Source: UBA1161 sp049520395
GTDB taxonomy: Bacteria; Planctomycetota; Phycisphaerae; Tepidisphaerales; Tepidisphaeraceae
Reading direction: 5' to 3'
NCBI GenBank assembly: GCA_049520395.1
Contig: JBEKPV010000077.1
Location: forward strand, 1 to 14,653
DNA length: 14,653 nucleotides
Shown: in pieces, positions 1-7,646 of the stretch
Layout of the letters: each line of letters starts with the position of its first letter
Numbering within the stretch: the stretch's first letter is position 1
Notes under the pieces: model-generated
The model's database searches: none
Told to the model about the DNA's origin: nothing
The model's input: only the letters and a program-made list of their open reading frames with translations
Translations under genes and position numbers: made by a program

Positions 1-1238
1 GTTCGATCAGTGACTTTACAGAAATTGTTCAGGCAACCGAAGGTGACGTGCCCGCCGCTTAGCGCCGGAAGGGCGTTCACCTGCGGCTGATCGGTCAGGG
101 GGTCATAACACCAGAAAGTGTCGGCCAGCCGAATCGATTTCTCGCGATACCACTGATCATGTTCCCCCGGCGGATCGAGGTACGGATCGGTCAGCCGGTA
201 ATCCATGGCGCTCAAACCGGTTGTTCCGGGATAGGCGAGCCAGGCGATTTGAATCGGCGCGGGTTTTCGCGCGAAGAGCATCGGGCGGCAATTCGCCATG
301 TGCATGGTCAAATCGACCAGGATATCGATGCGATCCTCGTGGATTTGTTCGGCGATGCGCTGGTCGCTTAAGCCGGCGACGTTTCGCCAGGTGTCGGCAT
401 GGTTGCGAATTTGCCGGGTGATGTCGTCCGGACGAAAGACGCGGGAATAAAGATAGATATCAAACAACTCATGGCGGTGATTGCGCAAGAGCGGCAAGGT
501 AAAGAACGACTGGCAATGGTCTCTGAAATCGGGGGAAAAGTATCCGATTTTTAGCCGTCGATCCGGCGAAGGGTCGTTGTCGTGACGCGGAAGCGTGTTT
601 CGCAATGGCGCCGCGTATTGCGCGTCCCACCGGGAAAGCTCGGCCAAAACCGCCGCCGGATCGTAGGCGGGATGAAAATTCCAGGCGAAAATGAGATTGC
701 TGAAGACTTCTGTAAACTCGGGTTTGATTGCCAGCGCCTGGCGGAAAGTGGCGATGGACTCATCGAGTCGTCCCTGGTGTCTGAGCACATTGCCCAGATT
801 GCTCAAGGTTTCGGGAGAGTTGGGGTCGAGAGCGATGGATCGTCGATAGGCGCTTACCGCTTCATCGAGTTGTCCCTGATGATTGAGGGCGCTGCCGAGA
901 TTGCCATAGGCTTGGGCAAAGTTGGGCCGCAGGGCAATCGCTTGGCGGTAGGCGGCAATCGCCTCATCCAGCCGCCCCAGTTGTTGCAGGGCGATACCGA
1001 AATTGTAGTAACCTTCGGCATAGTTCGGAGTCAGCGCAATTCCCCGGCGGAGAAACTCGACCCCCGCTTCAACCTGGCCCATCTGTACAGCGACCGCTCC
1101 GCGAAGGTGCATCGCGCCCGCGTGCGCCGGCTGGCGCGCGAGGATTTGGTCGTAAGTCGCCGCGGCCTCGCCGAGCCGTCCGGCGCGATGCTGCGCCACG
1201 GCCAGTTCGAACGCCTGTTGGATCGTGACTTGGGTCAT
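1..1238 (-). CDS. TPR protein with GT41 (OGT/SPINDLY-like) domain, 3' end cut by window
   Basis: This is the last gene of the array visible here; 412 residues are present and the frame is still open at base 1, so the C-terminus is missing. Residues 1-175 form five TPRs of 34 residues, the fewest in the array. A GT41 catalytic domain follows. It has SPDFRDHCQSFF with the candidate catalytic-loop His at 241, LVDLTMHM (His313), ARKPAPIQIAWLAYPGTTG, and FGCLNNFCK with Lys408, which aligns with the UDP-binding Lys of human OGT. The GHTTSLD motif seen in its relatives would lie outside the window. The ATG at 1238 overlaps the stop of the upstream gene as ATGA, and no Shine-Dalgarno sequence precedes it. 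By family, GT41 enzymes transfer GlcNAc or fucose from a nucleotide sugar to Ser/Thr of cytoplasmic proteins. The actual donor and acceptor here are unknown. The sequence closely resembles the genes at 1235-3310 and 5487-7646. Confidence 0.9.
   Translation of the reverse strand, partial: MTQVTIQQAFELAVAQHRAGRLGEAAATYDQILARQPAHAGAMHLRGAVAVQMGQVEAGVEFLRRGIALTPNYAEGYYNFGIALQQLGRLDEAIAAYRQAIALRPNFAQAYGNLGSALNHQGQLDEAVSAYRRSIALDPNSPETLSNLGNVLRHQGRLDESIATFRQALAIKPEFTEVFSNLIFAWNFHPAYDPAAVLAELSRWDAQYAAPLRNTLPRHDNDPSPDRRLKIGYFSPDFRDHCQSFFTLPLLRNHRHELFDIYLYSRVFRPDDITRQIRNHADTWRNVAGLSDQRIAEQIHEDRIDILVDLTMHMANCRPMLFARKPAPIQIAWLAYPGTTGLSAMDYRLTDPYLDPPGEHDQWYREKSIRLADTFWCYDPLTDQPQVNALPALSGGHVTFGCLNNFCKVTDR
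714..1238 (-). repeat. 102-bp TPR-coding repeats, 5 units
   Basis: Five tandem degenerate 102-base units code for TPRs 1-5 of the edge-truncated GT41 gene. Units 3-5 share the DNA pattern for LGxLDEAIAAYRQAIAL. The first two units are the most divergent, as in every gene of the array. Confidence 0.85.
1235..1238 (-). other. ATGA stop/start overlap
   Basis: TGA of the upstream GT41 gene and ATG of the edge-truncated GT41 gene share bases. The preceding coding sequence (GCGTGCGTCC) has no purine-rich Shine-Dalgarno, favouring termination-reinitiation. Confidence 0.85.
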
Positions 1239-3310
1239 GGACGCACGCGGTGGTCATTACACCAGTTTCGCCAAACTTGACGGTAGACGGATTCGATATT
1301 TACGGCAAATCGCCTGGCATCCATGAGCGGCGATGTTTCCATGCGCGGCCGCAAAGTTGAACGGATCTCCGCCAGGCGGGTTGGATGAGTGGCCCATTCG
1401 ACCGCCAATCGAACGAAATCGTCGGGGGTATGCCCGACAAATTCATCGGCCAACCCCAAATTCATGGATTGGCTGAACCCCGCTCTGGATACCACCGAAT
1501 CTCCGCAGAAGCTGATAACTGGAACCCCCATCCAGAGCGAATCGAGGCTGGTGGTGTGGCCGTTGTAGGGGAATGTATCGAGGCACAGATCGATGCGATG
1601 ATAGGTTCGGAAGTATTCACGCCGCGCCTGGTATGGAATGAATTCGACCCGATGCGGCTCAATTCCCAGCTTGGCGACTGCGCGCGGCCTGTGCCGGCCT
1701 TGCGGTGAAAGAAGGATCAATCGCGAATTCGGAACCGATTTCAAAACGCTCGACCAGAGCGAGAGGGTTTGATCGGTGGCTTTGCAGAAATTGTTCAGGC
1801 AGCCGAAGGTGATGTAGCCGCTTGTGAGTGCGGGTAGGGGGTTGACCTCCGGCGGGTCGATGGCGGGATCAAAACACCAAAATGTGTCGGCAAGGCGAAT
1901 CGATTTTTCGACATACCGATCATCGTGCTCTCCCGGCGGATCGAGATAGGGATCGGTGAGGCGGTAATCCATCGCGCTCAAACCGGTGGAGCCGGGGTAG
2001 GCGAGCCAGGCAATTTGAATCGGGGCGGGTTTGCGAGCGAAGAGCATCGGTCGGCTGTCCGCCATGTGCATGGTCAAATCGACCAGAATATCGATCCGAT
2101 CTTGGCGAATGATCCGGGCGAGTTCCTCGTCGCTTTGCCTGGCTACTTCCCGCCAGACGTCGGCATATTCGCGAATTTGCGGCGTGACTTTGTCGGCTCG
2201 ACGGACGCTGGAATACAGGTAAACCTCGAACGCCCCATGATCGTGATTTCGCAGCAGCGGAAGCGTGAAGAAGGCCTGGCAATGATTTCGAAAATCAGGC
2301 GAGACGTATCCGATTCTTAAACGCCGATCGGCCGAGCAGTCGTTTTCGTGAGGGAGGAGGCTCTCTCGCAGGGGAGCGGCATGCAATTGATCCCAATGAG
2401 CCAGTTCGGCGGAGATCGTCGCCGGATCGTATGCGGGGTGATATTGGAGCGTGAAGATGAGGTTGCCGTGGATTTCCGGTGCGTCGGGCTTGATGGCCAG
2501 GGCCTGGCGCAGGGCGGCGATCGCTTCGTCAAGTTGGCCCAGATCCTTCAGCACATTGGCGAGATTGGTATAAGCCTCCGGGTAGTTGGGCTTGAGGGCG
2601 ATCGCGCGACGCAGGGCCGAGACGGCCTCTTCGAGCCGGCCCTTATCGAGCAGGGCGGTGCCGAGGTTGTAATGCACTTCGGGAACAATGGAACGCAGCG
2701 CGATCGATCGATCAAAGGCCACAATGGCCTCATCCAATTGCCCCAGGTCCTTCAGCGAGTTGCCCAGATTGTTGTGCGCTTCGGCGCTGTCCGGTTTGAG
2801 CGCGATGGACTGCCGCAAAGCGGCAACGGACTCGTCGAATTGTCCCTTGTCGCGCAGCGCGTTACCAAGGTTGCTATACGCTTCGGCGAAGCTGGAATTC
2901 AGCGCGATCGCCCGGCGATATGCGGCGACGGCCTCATCCAAAAGCCCCTTATTCTTAAGGGCGTTGCCTAGATTGTTGTGGGCTTCGGCAAAATCCGGCC
3001 TCAGCGCAATCGCTCGCCCAAAAGCGGCAATGGCCTGATCGACTTGCCCGGCGTTTTTCAAGGCAATGCCCAGATTACAGTGCGCGTCGGGAAGGTTCGG
3101 ATTTAGCGCAATAGCGCGGCGGATCAAATCGACGGCTTGGTCCGATTGCCCAAGCTGATTGGCAATCACTCCTAAAAAGTGTAGCGCCCCCGGATGCTCC
3201 GGCTGCTGCGCAAGAACCTGGCGATAGGCCTTTTCGGCTTCCGGGAATCGCCCGGCCTGATGGTGGCGCACGGCCGATTCGAAAATCTGTTGGACGGTGG
3301 CTGAAGTCAT
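1235..3310 (-). CDS. TPR protein with GT41 (OGT/SPINDLY-like) glycosyltransferase domain
   Basis: Complete gene of 691 residues. Residues 1-277 are eight TPRs in near-perfect 34-residue register (typical unit NLGNALKDLGQLDEAIAA), predicted to form a right-handed superhelix that binds acceptor or partner proteins. The GT41 domain fills the rest: SPDFRNHCQ with His343, LVDLTMHM with His415, FGCLNNFCK with Lys510, and DTFPYNGHTTSLD with His585 and Asp590. These match the conserved His, Lys and HTT-D positions of human OGT. The protein ends SPLMD...VYRQVWRNWC, as do its full-length relatives. No signal peptide or membrane segment is seen, so a cytoplasmic location is likely. Both ends overlap neighbours by ATGA, and no Shine-Dalgarno sequence precedes the start, so expression probably depends on translation of 3307-5490. 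Protein O-glycosylation is inferred from family; SPINDLY-type fucosyl transfer is equally possible. Confidence 0.93.
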   Translation of the reverse strand: MTSATVQQIFESAVRHHQAGRFPEAEKAYRQVLAQQPEHPGALHFLGVIANQLGQSDQAVDLIRRAIALNPNLPDAHCNLGIALKNAGQVDQAIAAFGRAIALRPDFAEAHNNLGNALKNKGLLDEAVAAYRRAIALNSSFAEAYSNLGNALRDKGQFDESVAALRQSIALKPDSAEAHNNLGNSLKDLGQLDEAIVAFDRSIALRSIVPEVHYNLGTALLDKGRLEEAVSALRRAIALKPNYPEAYTNLANVLKDLGQLDEAIAALRQALAIKPDAPEIHGNLIFTLQYHPAYDPATISAELAHWDQLHAAPLRESLLPHENDCSADRRLRIGYVSPDFRNHCQAFFTLPLLRNHDHGAFEVYLYSSVRRADKVTPQIREYADVWREVARQSDEELARIIRQDRIDILVDLTMHMADSRPMLFARKPAPIQIAWLAYPGSTGLSAMDYRLTDPYLDPPGEHDDRYVEKSIRLADTFWCFDPAIDPPEVNPLPALTSGYITFGCLNNFCKATDQTLSLWSSVLKSVPNSRLILLSPQGRHRPRAVAKLGIEPHRVEFIPYQARREYFRTYHRIDLCLDTFPYNGHTTSLDSLWMGVPVISFCGDSVVSRAGFSQSMNLGLADEFVGHTPDDFVRLAVEWATHPTRLAEIRSTLRPRMETSPLMDARRFAVNIESVYRQVWRNWCNDHRVRP
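2480..3310 (-). repeat. 102-bp TPR-coding repeats, 8 units
   Basis: Eight tandem units of 102 bases (the first slightly longer) encode the TPR superhelix. Units 3-8 are highly alike in DNA, with the recurrent octamer GCGATCGC at 2517, 2598 and 2904 coming from Ala-Ile-Ala codons. Such homogeneity makes copy-number change by recombination plausible. Confidence 0.88.
3307..3310 (-). other. ATGA stop/start overlap
   Basis: The stop of 3307-5490 and the start of 1235-3310 overlap by four bases. The sequence just upstream (GGCCGCGAACCCTC) lacks a Shine-Dalgarno, so coupling is likely. Confidence 0.85.
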
Positions 3311-5490
3311 GAGGGTTCGCGGCCGTTGCTACACCATTCTCTCCAAACCTGCCGGTAGATGGATTCCATGCTTGCGGCGAATGGACTGGGATCCATCAGC
3401 GGTGAATTTCGCATTCGATCCCGCATGGTTGACCGCAATCGCTCCAGGCGAGGCAAATCGGCGGCAAGTGCCACGGCAATTGCCACATATTCCTCGGGCG
3501 TCCTGGCGATCAAATCGGGCAGACCGATATTGGTCAAAATGCTTACTCCCCCGCGTCCGGACGCCATCCGGCCGGCCAACGTAACGACGGGAACGCCCAT
3601 CCAGAGCGCATCGCATGTGGTGGTCCCGCCGACGTAGGGAAACGAGTCCAGGGCGATATCGATGCGGTTATAACATCGGAAATAATCGATGTTGCGCGAT
3701 TCGGAAAAGAGAAGACGGCTGGGATCGATTCCGGCATCGGCGAGGATTTGCCGGGCTGTGTCGCGGTGATCGCCCGGAGGGGTGTAAACGAGCAGTCGCG
3801 ATTGGGGCACGGCCGATAGAATCCGCTGCCAGGCATTCCATGCCTGCGGGGATATTTTGCAGTAATTGTTCTGGCAACCGAACGTGATGAAACCATTTCT
3901 CAGCAGGGGTACCGGGGCGACATCCAACGCGGCCTCCAGGCCGGGCTCGTAGCACCAATAGCTGCGCGGGAGGCGGATCGTCCTTTCGCTGTAAACCGCC
4001 TCATCCATTCCCGGAGGATCGAGGTACGGGTCGGTAATCCTATAGTCGATGGCCTGGAGTCCCGTCGTGCCGGGGTAGGCGAGATAGGTTATTTGTATGG
4101 GTGCCGGCTTGCGAGCGAAGACCAGAAGCCGGTTGTGGACCATGTGCATGGTCAGGTCGACCAGAATGTCGATCCTGTCTCGATGGATCAAATTCGCCAG
4201 GGCCGGGTCGGATAAATTCGGCGCGTCATGCCAAATATCGGCGTGTTGCCGCAGCGCGGAGGTGACTTCGTCGGGAAACCTGGTGCCGCTGTAACAGTAT
4301 ATCTCGAATTGCTTACGATCGTGCGCTTTTAACAGAGGGAGCATGAACCGCCCGATCGGATGCGTTCGAAAATCGGGTGAGACGTAGCCGATCTTCAATC
4401 GCCGATCGGGGGATCGATCGTTCTCGTAAGCGGTATGCGCGCTACGCAGGGGAGCGGCGTATTGCTGATCCCAATTCGTAACTTCAGCCAGAATGGCCCG
4501 GTGGTCGATGTCGGGATCGTAGGTCATGGTAAAGATGAGACCGCTGTGGGCCTGGGGATTGTTCGGTTGGAGCGCCAGAGCCCGGCGATATGCGGCGATC
4601 GCCTGATCGGGTTGGCCAATATCCTTGAGTAAACTGCCGAGGTTGATGTAGGCGGCGGCATAGTCGGGCTTCAGGGCGACCGCCTGTCGCAATAACTGGG
4701 CAGCCTCGTCGAACTGTCCCCTGTTTCTGAGGAGATTTCCCAGATTGCTGTGCGCTTCGGCGTAGTCTGGTCGCAGCGAAATGGCCGCGCGAAGGGCGGC
4801 GATGCCCTGTTCGAATTGGCCGCTCTCGATTAGCGCGTTGCCCAGGTTGTTGCGGGCTTCGGGGTAATTGGGCTTGAGGGCGATCGCCTGACGGAAAGAG
4901 ACGATCGCATCGTCCAATTGCCGGGCGGCTTTCAGAGCAATTCCGAGATTAAAATAGGCCGCGGCGAAACCGGGCCGGAGCGCGATGGCTTGACGATAGG
5001 CGGCGATGGAGTCATCGAGTAAGCCTTGGTCCTTTAGTGCGCTGGCAAGATTATTGAGAGCCTCGGGAAAGTTGGGGTTGAGCGCGATGGCCCGGCGCAA
5101 CGCGGCGATGGCCTCGTCGGTTCGACCCTTTTCTCTAAGCGCATTGCCAAGGTTGCTGTGGGCTTCGGCCAGATTGGGATTGAGCGCGATCGCCCTTCGA
5201 TTGGCGGCGATGGCCTCATCGAGTTGTCCGATTTCTTTGAGAGCGTTTCCAAGATTGCACCACGCGTCGGCATCATTCGGATTGATCGCCAGCGCCTGGC
5301 GGATGAAATCGACGGCCTGCTGTGGCCGACCGAGCTGGCTGGCGATGATTCCCAAATAACCTAGCGCCTCGGCGTGCTGCGGGTGGCGGGCGAGGATTTG
5401 TCGGTAGAGGTTTTCGGCCTGCTGCAATTGCCCGGCCTGATGTTGCCGTACCGCCAGATCGAAGATCTCTCCAACGGTGGGCGAAGTCAT
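3307..5490 (-). CDS. TPR protein with divergent GT41 domain (GGTTTCD subtype)
   Basis: Complete gene of 727 residues. Residues 1-311 are nine TPRs; their first units resemble those of the gene at 1235-3310 (MTSxTV start, AVRxHQAGx). The GT41 domain differs from its three neighbours. It reads SPDFRTHPIGRF (His377) where they have NHCQSFF, FGCQNNYCK (Lys545), and DSFPYVGGTTTCDALWMG where they have NGHTTSLD. The His of the HTT motif is therefore Gly622, with Asp627 retained. A glycine-rich stretch, SGRGGVSILTNIGLPDLIA, replaces the neighbours' SRAGFSQSMNLGLADEF. This is closer to the general bacterial OGT/SPINDLY pattern and suggests a different specificity or ancestry. The family members act on Ser/Thr of cytoplasmic proteins, but the donor sugar cannot be read from sequence. 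Start and stop both overlap neighbours by ATGA without a visible Shine-Dalgarno sequence. Confidence 0.93.
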   Translation of the reverse strand: MTSPTVGEIFDLAVRQHQAGQLQQAENLYRQILARHPQHAEALGYLGIIASQLGRPQQAVDFIRQALAINPNDADAWCNLGNALKEIGQLDEAIAANRRAIALNPNLAEAHSNLGNALREKGRTDEAIAALRRAIALNPNFPEALNNLASALKDQGLLDDSIAAYRQAIALRPGFAAAYFNLGIALKAARQLDDAIVSFRQAIALKPNYPEARNNLGNALIESGQFEQGIAALRAAISLRPDYAEAHSNLGNLLRNRGQFDEAAQLLRQAVALKPDYAAAYINLGSLLKDIGQPDQAIAAYRRALALQPNNPQAHSGLIFTMTYDPDIDHRAILAEVTNWDQQYAAPLRSAHTAYENDRSPDRRLKIGYVSPDFRTHPIGRFMLPLLKAHDRKQFEIYCYSGTRFPDEVTSALRQHADIWHDAPNLSDPALANLIHRDRIDILVDLTMHMVHNRLLVFARKPAPIQITYLAYPGTTGLQAIDYRITDPYLDPPGMDEAVYSERTIRLPRSYWCYEPGLEAALDVAPVPLLRNGFITFGCQNNYCKISPQAWNAWQRILSAVPQSRLLVYTPPGDHRDTARQILADAGIDPSRLLFSESRNIDYFRCYNRIDIALDSFPYVGGTTTCDALWMGVPVVTLAGRMASGRGGVSILTNIGLPDLIARTPEEYVAIAVALAADLPRLERLRSTMRDRMRNSPLMDPSPFAASMESIYRQVWREWCSNGREPS
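4558..5490 (-). repeat. 102-bp TPR-coding repeats, 9 units
   Basis: Nine tandem 102-base units encode the TPRs of the divergent GT41 gene. The units are close in sequence to those of the downstream gene although the catalytic domains differ, which suggests exchange or common origin of the repeat halves. Confidence 0.88.
5487..5490 (-). other. ATGA stop/start overlap
   Basis: The stop of 5487-7646 and the start of 3307-5490 overlap by four bases. No Shine-Dalgarno is seen in the preceding AACCGCGTATTGCC. Confidence 0.85.
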
Positions 5491-7646
5491 GGCAATACGC
5501 GGTTAGCACCGCACCATTGCCGCCAGACCTGGCGGTAGACGGCCTCAATATTCAGGGCAAATCGCGGGCCGTCCATCAGAGGTGATTTCTCCATTCGCTG
5601 CCGCAAACTTGAGCGCAATTCCGCCAGGCGCGGCAACTGAGCGGACCAATCCACCGCCATTCGACAAAACTCTTCGGCCGTGGCCGCAACGAATTGATCG
5701 GCCAAGCCCAAATTCGTGGTCTGACTGAAGACCGCCCGCGAAACCGGGGATTCCCCGCGAACGCTGATGACCGGGACGCCCATCCAGAATGAATCCAAGC
5801 TGGTTGTGTGGCCATTGTATGGGAACGTGTCCAGGCATAGATCGATGCGGTGATAGGTCTGGAGATATTTATCGCGCGATTGATACGGAATAAATTCAAC
5901 GCGCTGCGGCTGGACATCCAATTTACCCAGCACGCGGCGGCGATGCTCGCCCTGCGGGGAAAGAAGAATGAGCCGGGAATGGGGCGCGGATTTCAGAATC
6001 GTGGACCAGAGCGAAAGGGTGTGGTCCGTGACTTTACAGAAATTATTAAGGCAGCCGAAAGTGACGTATCCGTTGTTCAAAGCCGGAAGGGCGCTCACCT
6101 CCTGGCGGGTCAGGGGATCGTAACACCAGAAGGTGTCCGGAAGCCGAATGGATTTCTCGGCATACCGGTCGTCATGCTCATGCGGGGGATCAAGATTCGG
6201 ATCGGTCAGTCGATAATCCATCGCGCTCAAACCGGTGGTGCCGGGATAGGCGAGCCAGGCCATTTGAATCGGCGCGGGCTTGCGGGCGAAGAGCATCGGC
6301 CGGCCGTCGGCCATGTGCATGGTCAAATCGACCAGAATATCGATCCGATCCTGGCGAATTTGCCGGGCCAGATGTTCATCGCTTTGCCCGGCGACGTTTC
6401 GCCAGACATCCGCATATTTCGCGATTGTCTGCGTCAAGTCATCCGGACATAGGACGCTGGAATAGAGATAAATCTCAAACGATTCACGCCGGTGATTTCG
6501 CAGGATCGGCAGCGTGAAAAAAGACTGACAATGATTGCGAAAATCCGGCGAAACGTAGCCGATCTTCAGTCGTCGAGCAGGATCGCGCTCATTCGCATGC
6601 GGCGTGGAATCGAAAAGCGGGCGGGCATATCGATCATTCCACCGGCGATGTTCGCCGGCGATAAATTCCGGCTTGCAATCGGCAAGAAAATAAAGCCCGT
6701 ACAAATAGTTATTCTGGAACGTGTCGCCGGTCGGATCCAATTCAGCCGCGCGCGAATAGGAGGCGACGGCCCCGGCCATGTCGCCGGCGGCCTGAAGCGC
6801 ATTGCCCAGCCCGTTATGAACTGCCGCGACCTCCGGATGCGCCTTGCTCACGCGGCTCCACAAGGCCAGCGCGGAATCGATCTCTTGCAATCCTTGAAGA
6901 GCGAACGAAAGATTCACCGCCGCATCGGGATCCTCCGGCCGAATTTGCAGCGCACAGCGGCCAGCATCGGCGGCCTCTTTCCAACGCCCCCGGCGCACCA
7001 GAATCGCCGCTAGTCCATTCCACGCTTCAAACGAATTGTCGCGCAGCTCAATCGCCCTGCGATAATTGTCGGCGGCCGCATCTGCTTGCCCGGTGATCGC
7101 CTGCACGGCGGCCAAGTTAATGACCGCCTCAACAAACTTCGGCTGCAATTCCACAGCCCGCTTGAAACAGGCGATCGCCTCATCAAGGTCTCCCAGCGAT
7201 CGGAGCGCCCGACCCAGGCTATGATGAGGCGCGGCATAATTCGGGCGCAGAGCCAGCGCCCGGCGGCTCATCGCGACCGCTTCGTCAAATTGCCCCAATT
7301 CATTGAGCGCCTCGGCCAGATTAGAATAGGCTTCCGGATAATTCGGATTCAATTCCAGCGCCCGGCGATAGGTGGCAACCGCGCTTTGGAATTGATTCTG
7401 CTTTGCCAGGGCCGAGCCGAGGTTGCAGTGATAATCCGCAACCAGCGGCGCCGCGGCGACGGCGCGATTGAGCCATTGAACTCCTGCGTCCAAATCCCCC
7501 AATTGGCAGGTGACGATCCCCAGGAGTTGGAAAATAGCCGCGTTGTCGGGATTCTGGGAAAGTGCCTCGCGATAAGCCGCCTGAGCTTCGGATAACCGCC
7601 CCGCGTGATGATGCTGCTTGGCCAAATCGAGCGCCGAATCGCTCAT
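5487..7646 (-). CDS. TPR protein with GT41 (OGT/SPINDLY-like) glycosyltransferase domain
   Basis: I place the start at the ATG at 7646 (MSDSALDLAKQHH, 719 residues). The frame is open to an upstream ATG at 7799, but that would overlap the previous gene by 157 bases. The 7646 start has an AAGGG six bases upstream, inside the end of that gene, and gives the same ATGA overlap found elsewhere in the array. Residues 1-307 are nine TPRs, more divergent than those of the two genes downstream. Units 2-3 (AVAAAP...YHCNLGSALA) resemble the GT9-type gene at 7643-9604. The catalytic domain has SPDFRNHCQSFF (His372), LVDLTMHM (His444), FGCLNNFCK (Lys538), and DTFPYNGHTTSLD (His613, Asp618), all expected for an active GT41 enzyme. 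It is very similar to 1235-3310, including a 41-base exact DNA match. Acceptors are unknown. Confidence 0.92.
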   Translation of the reverse strand: MSDSALDLAKQHHHAGRLSEAQAAYREALSQNPDNAAIFQLLGIVTCQLGDLDAGVQWLNRAVAAAPLVADYHCNLGSALAKQNQFQSAVATYRRALELNPNYPEAYSNLAEALNELGQFDEAVAMSRRALALRPNYAAPHHSLGRALRSLGDLDEAIACFKRAVELQPKFVEAVINLAAVQAITGQADAAADNYRRAIELRDNSFEAWNGLAAILVRRGRWKEAADAGRCALQIRPEDPDAAVNLSFALQGLQEIDSALALWSRVSKAHPEVAAVHNGLGNALQAAGDMAGAVASYSRAAELDPTGDTFQNNYLYGLYFLADCKPEFIAGEHRRWNDRYARPLFDSTPHANERDPARRLKIGYVSPDFRNHCQSFFTLPILRNHRRESFEIYLYSSVLCPDDLTQTIAKYADVWRNVAGQSDEHLARQIRQDRIDILVDLTMHMADGRPMLFARKPAPIQMAWLAYPGTTGLSAMDYRLTDPNLDPPHEHDDRYAEKSIRLPDTFWCYDPLTRQEVSALPALNNGYVTFGCLNNFCKVTDHTLSLWSTILKSAPHSRLILLSPQGEHRRRVLGKLDVQPQRVEFIPYQSRDKYLQTYHRIDLCLDTFPYNGHTTSLDSFWMGVPVISVRGESPVSRAVFSQTTNLGLADQFVAATAEEFCRMAVDWSAQLPRLAELRSSLRQRMEKSPLMDGPRFALNIEAVYRQVWRQWCGANRVLP
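6726..7646 (-). repeat. 102-bp TPR-coding repeats, 9 units
   Basis: Nine units, with more drift than in the downstream genes. Units 6-8 keep the 34-residue spacing but lose several consensus residues (for example AVNLSFALQGLQEIDSALAL), so this superhelix may bind a different partner. Confidence 0.85.
7643..7646 (-). other. ATGA stop/start overlap with Shine-Dalgarno
   Basis: This is the only junction with a plausible ribosome site, AAAGGG about six bases before the ATG, within the last codons of the GT9-type gene. It fixes the start of the next gene at 7646 rather than 7799. Confidence 0.8.
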
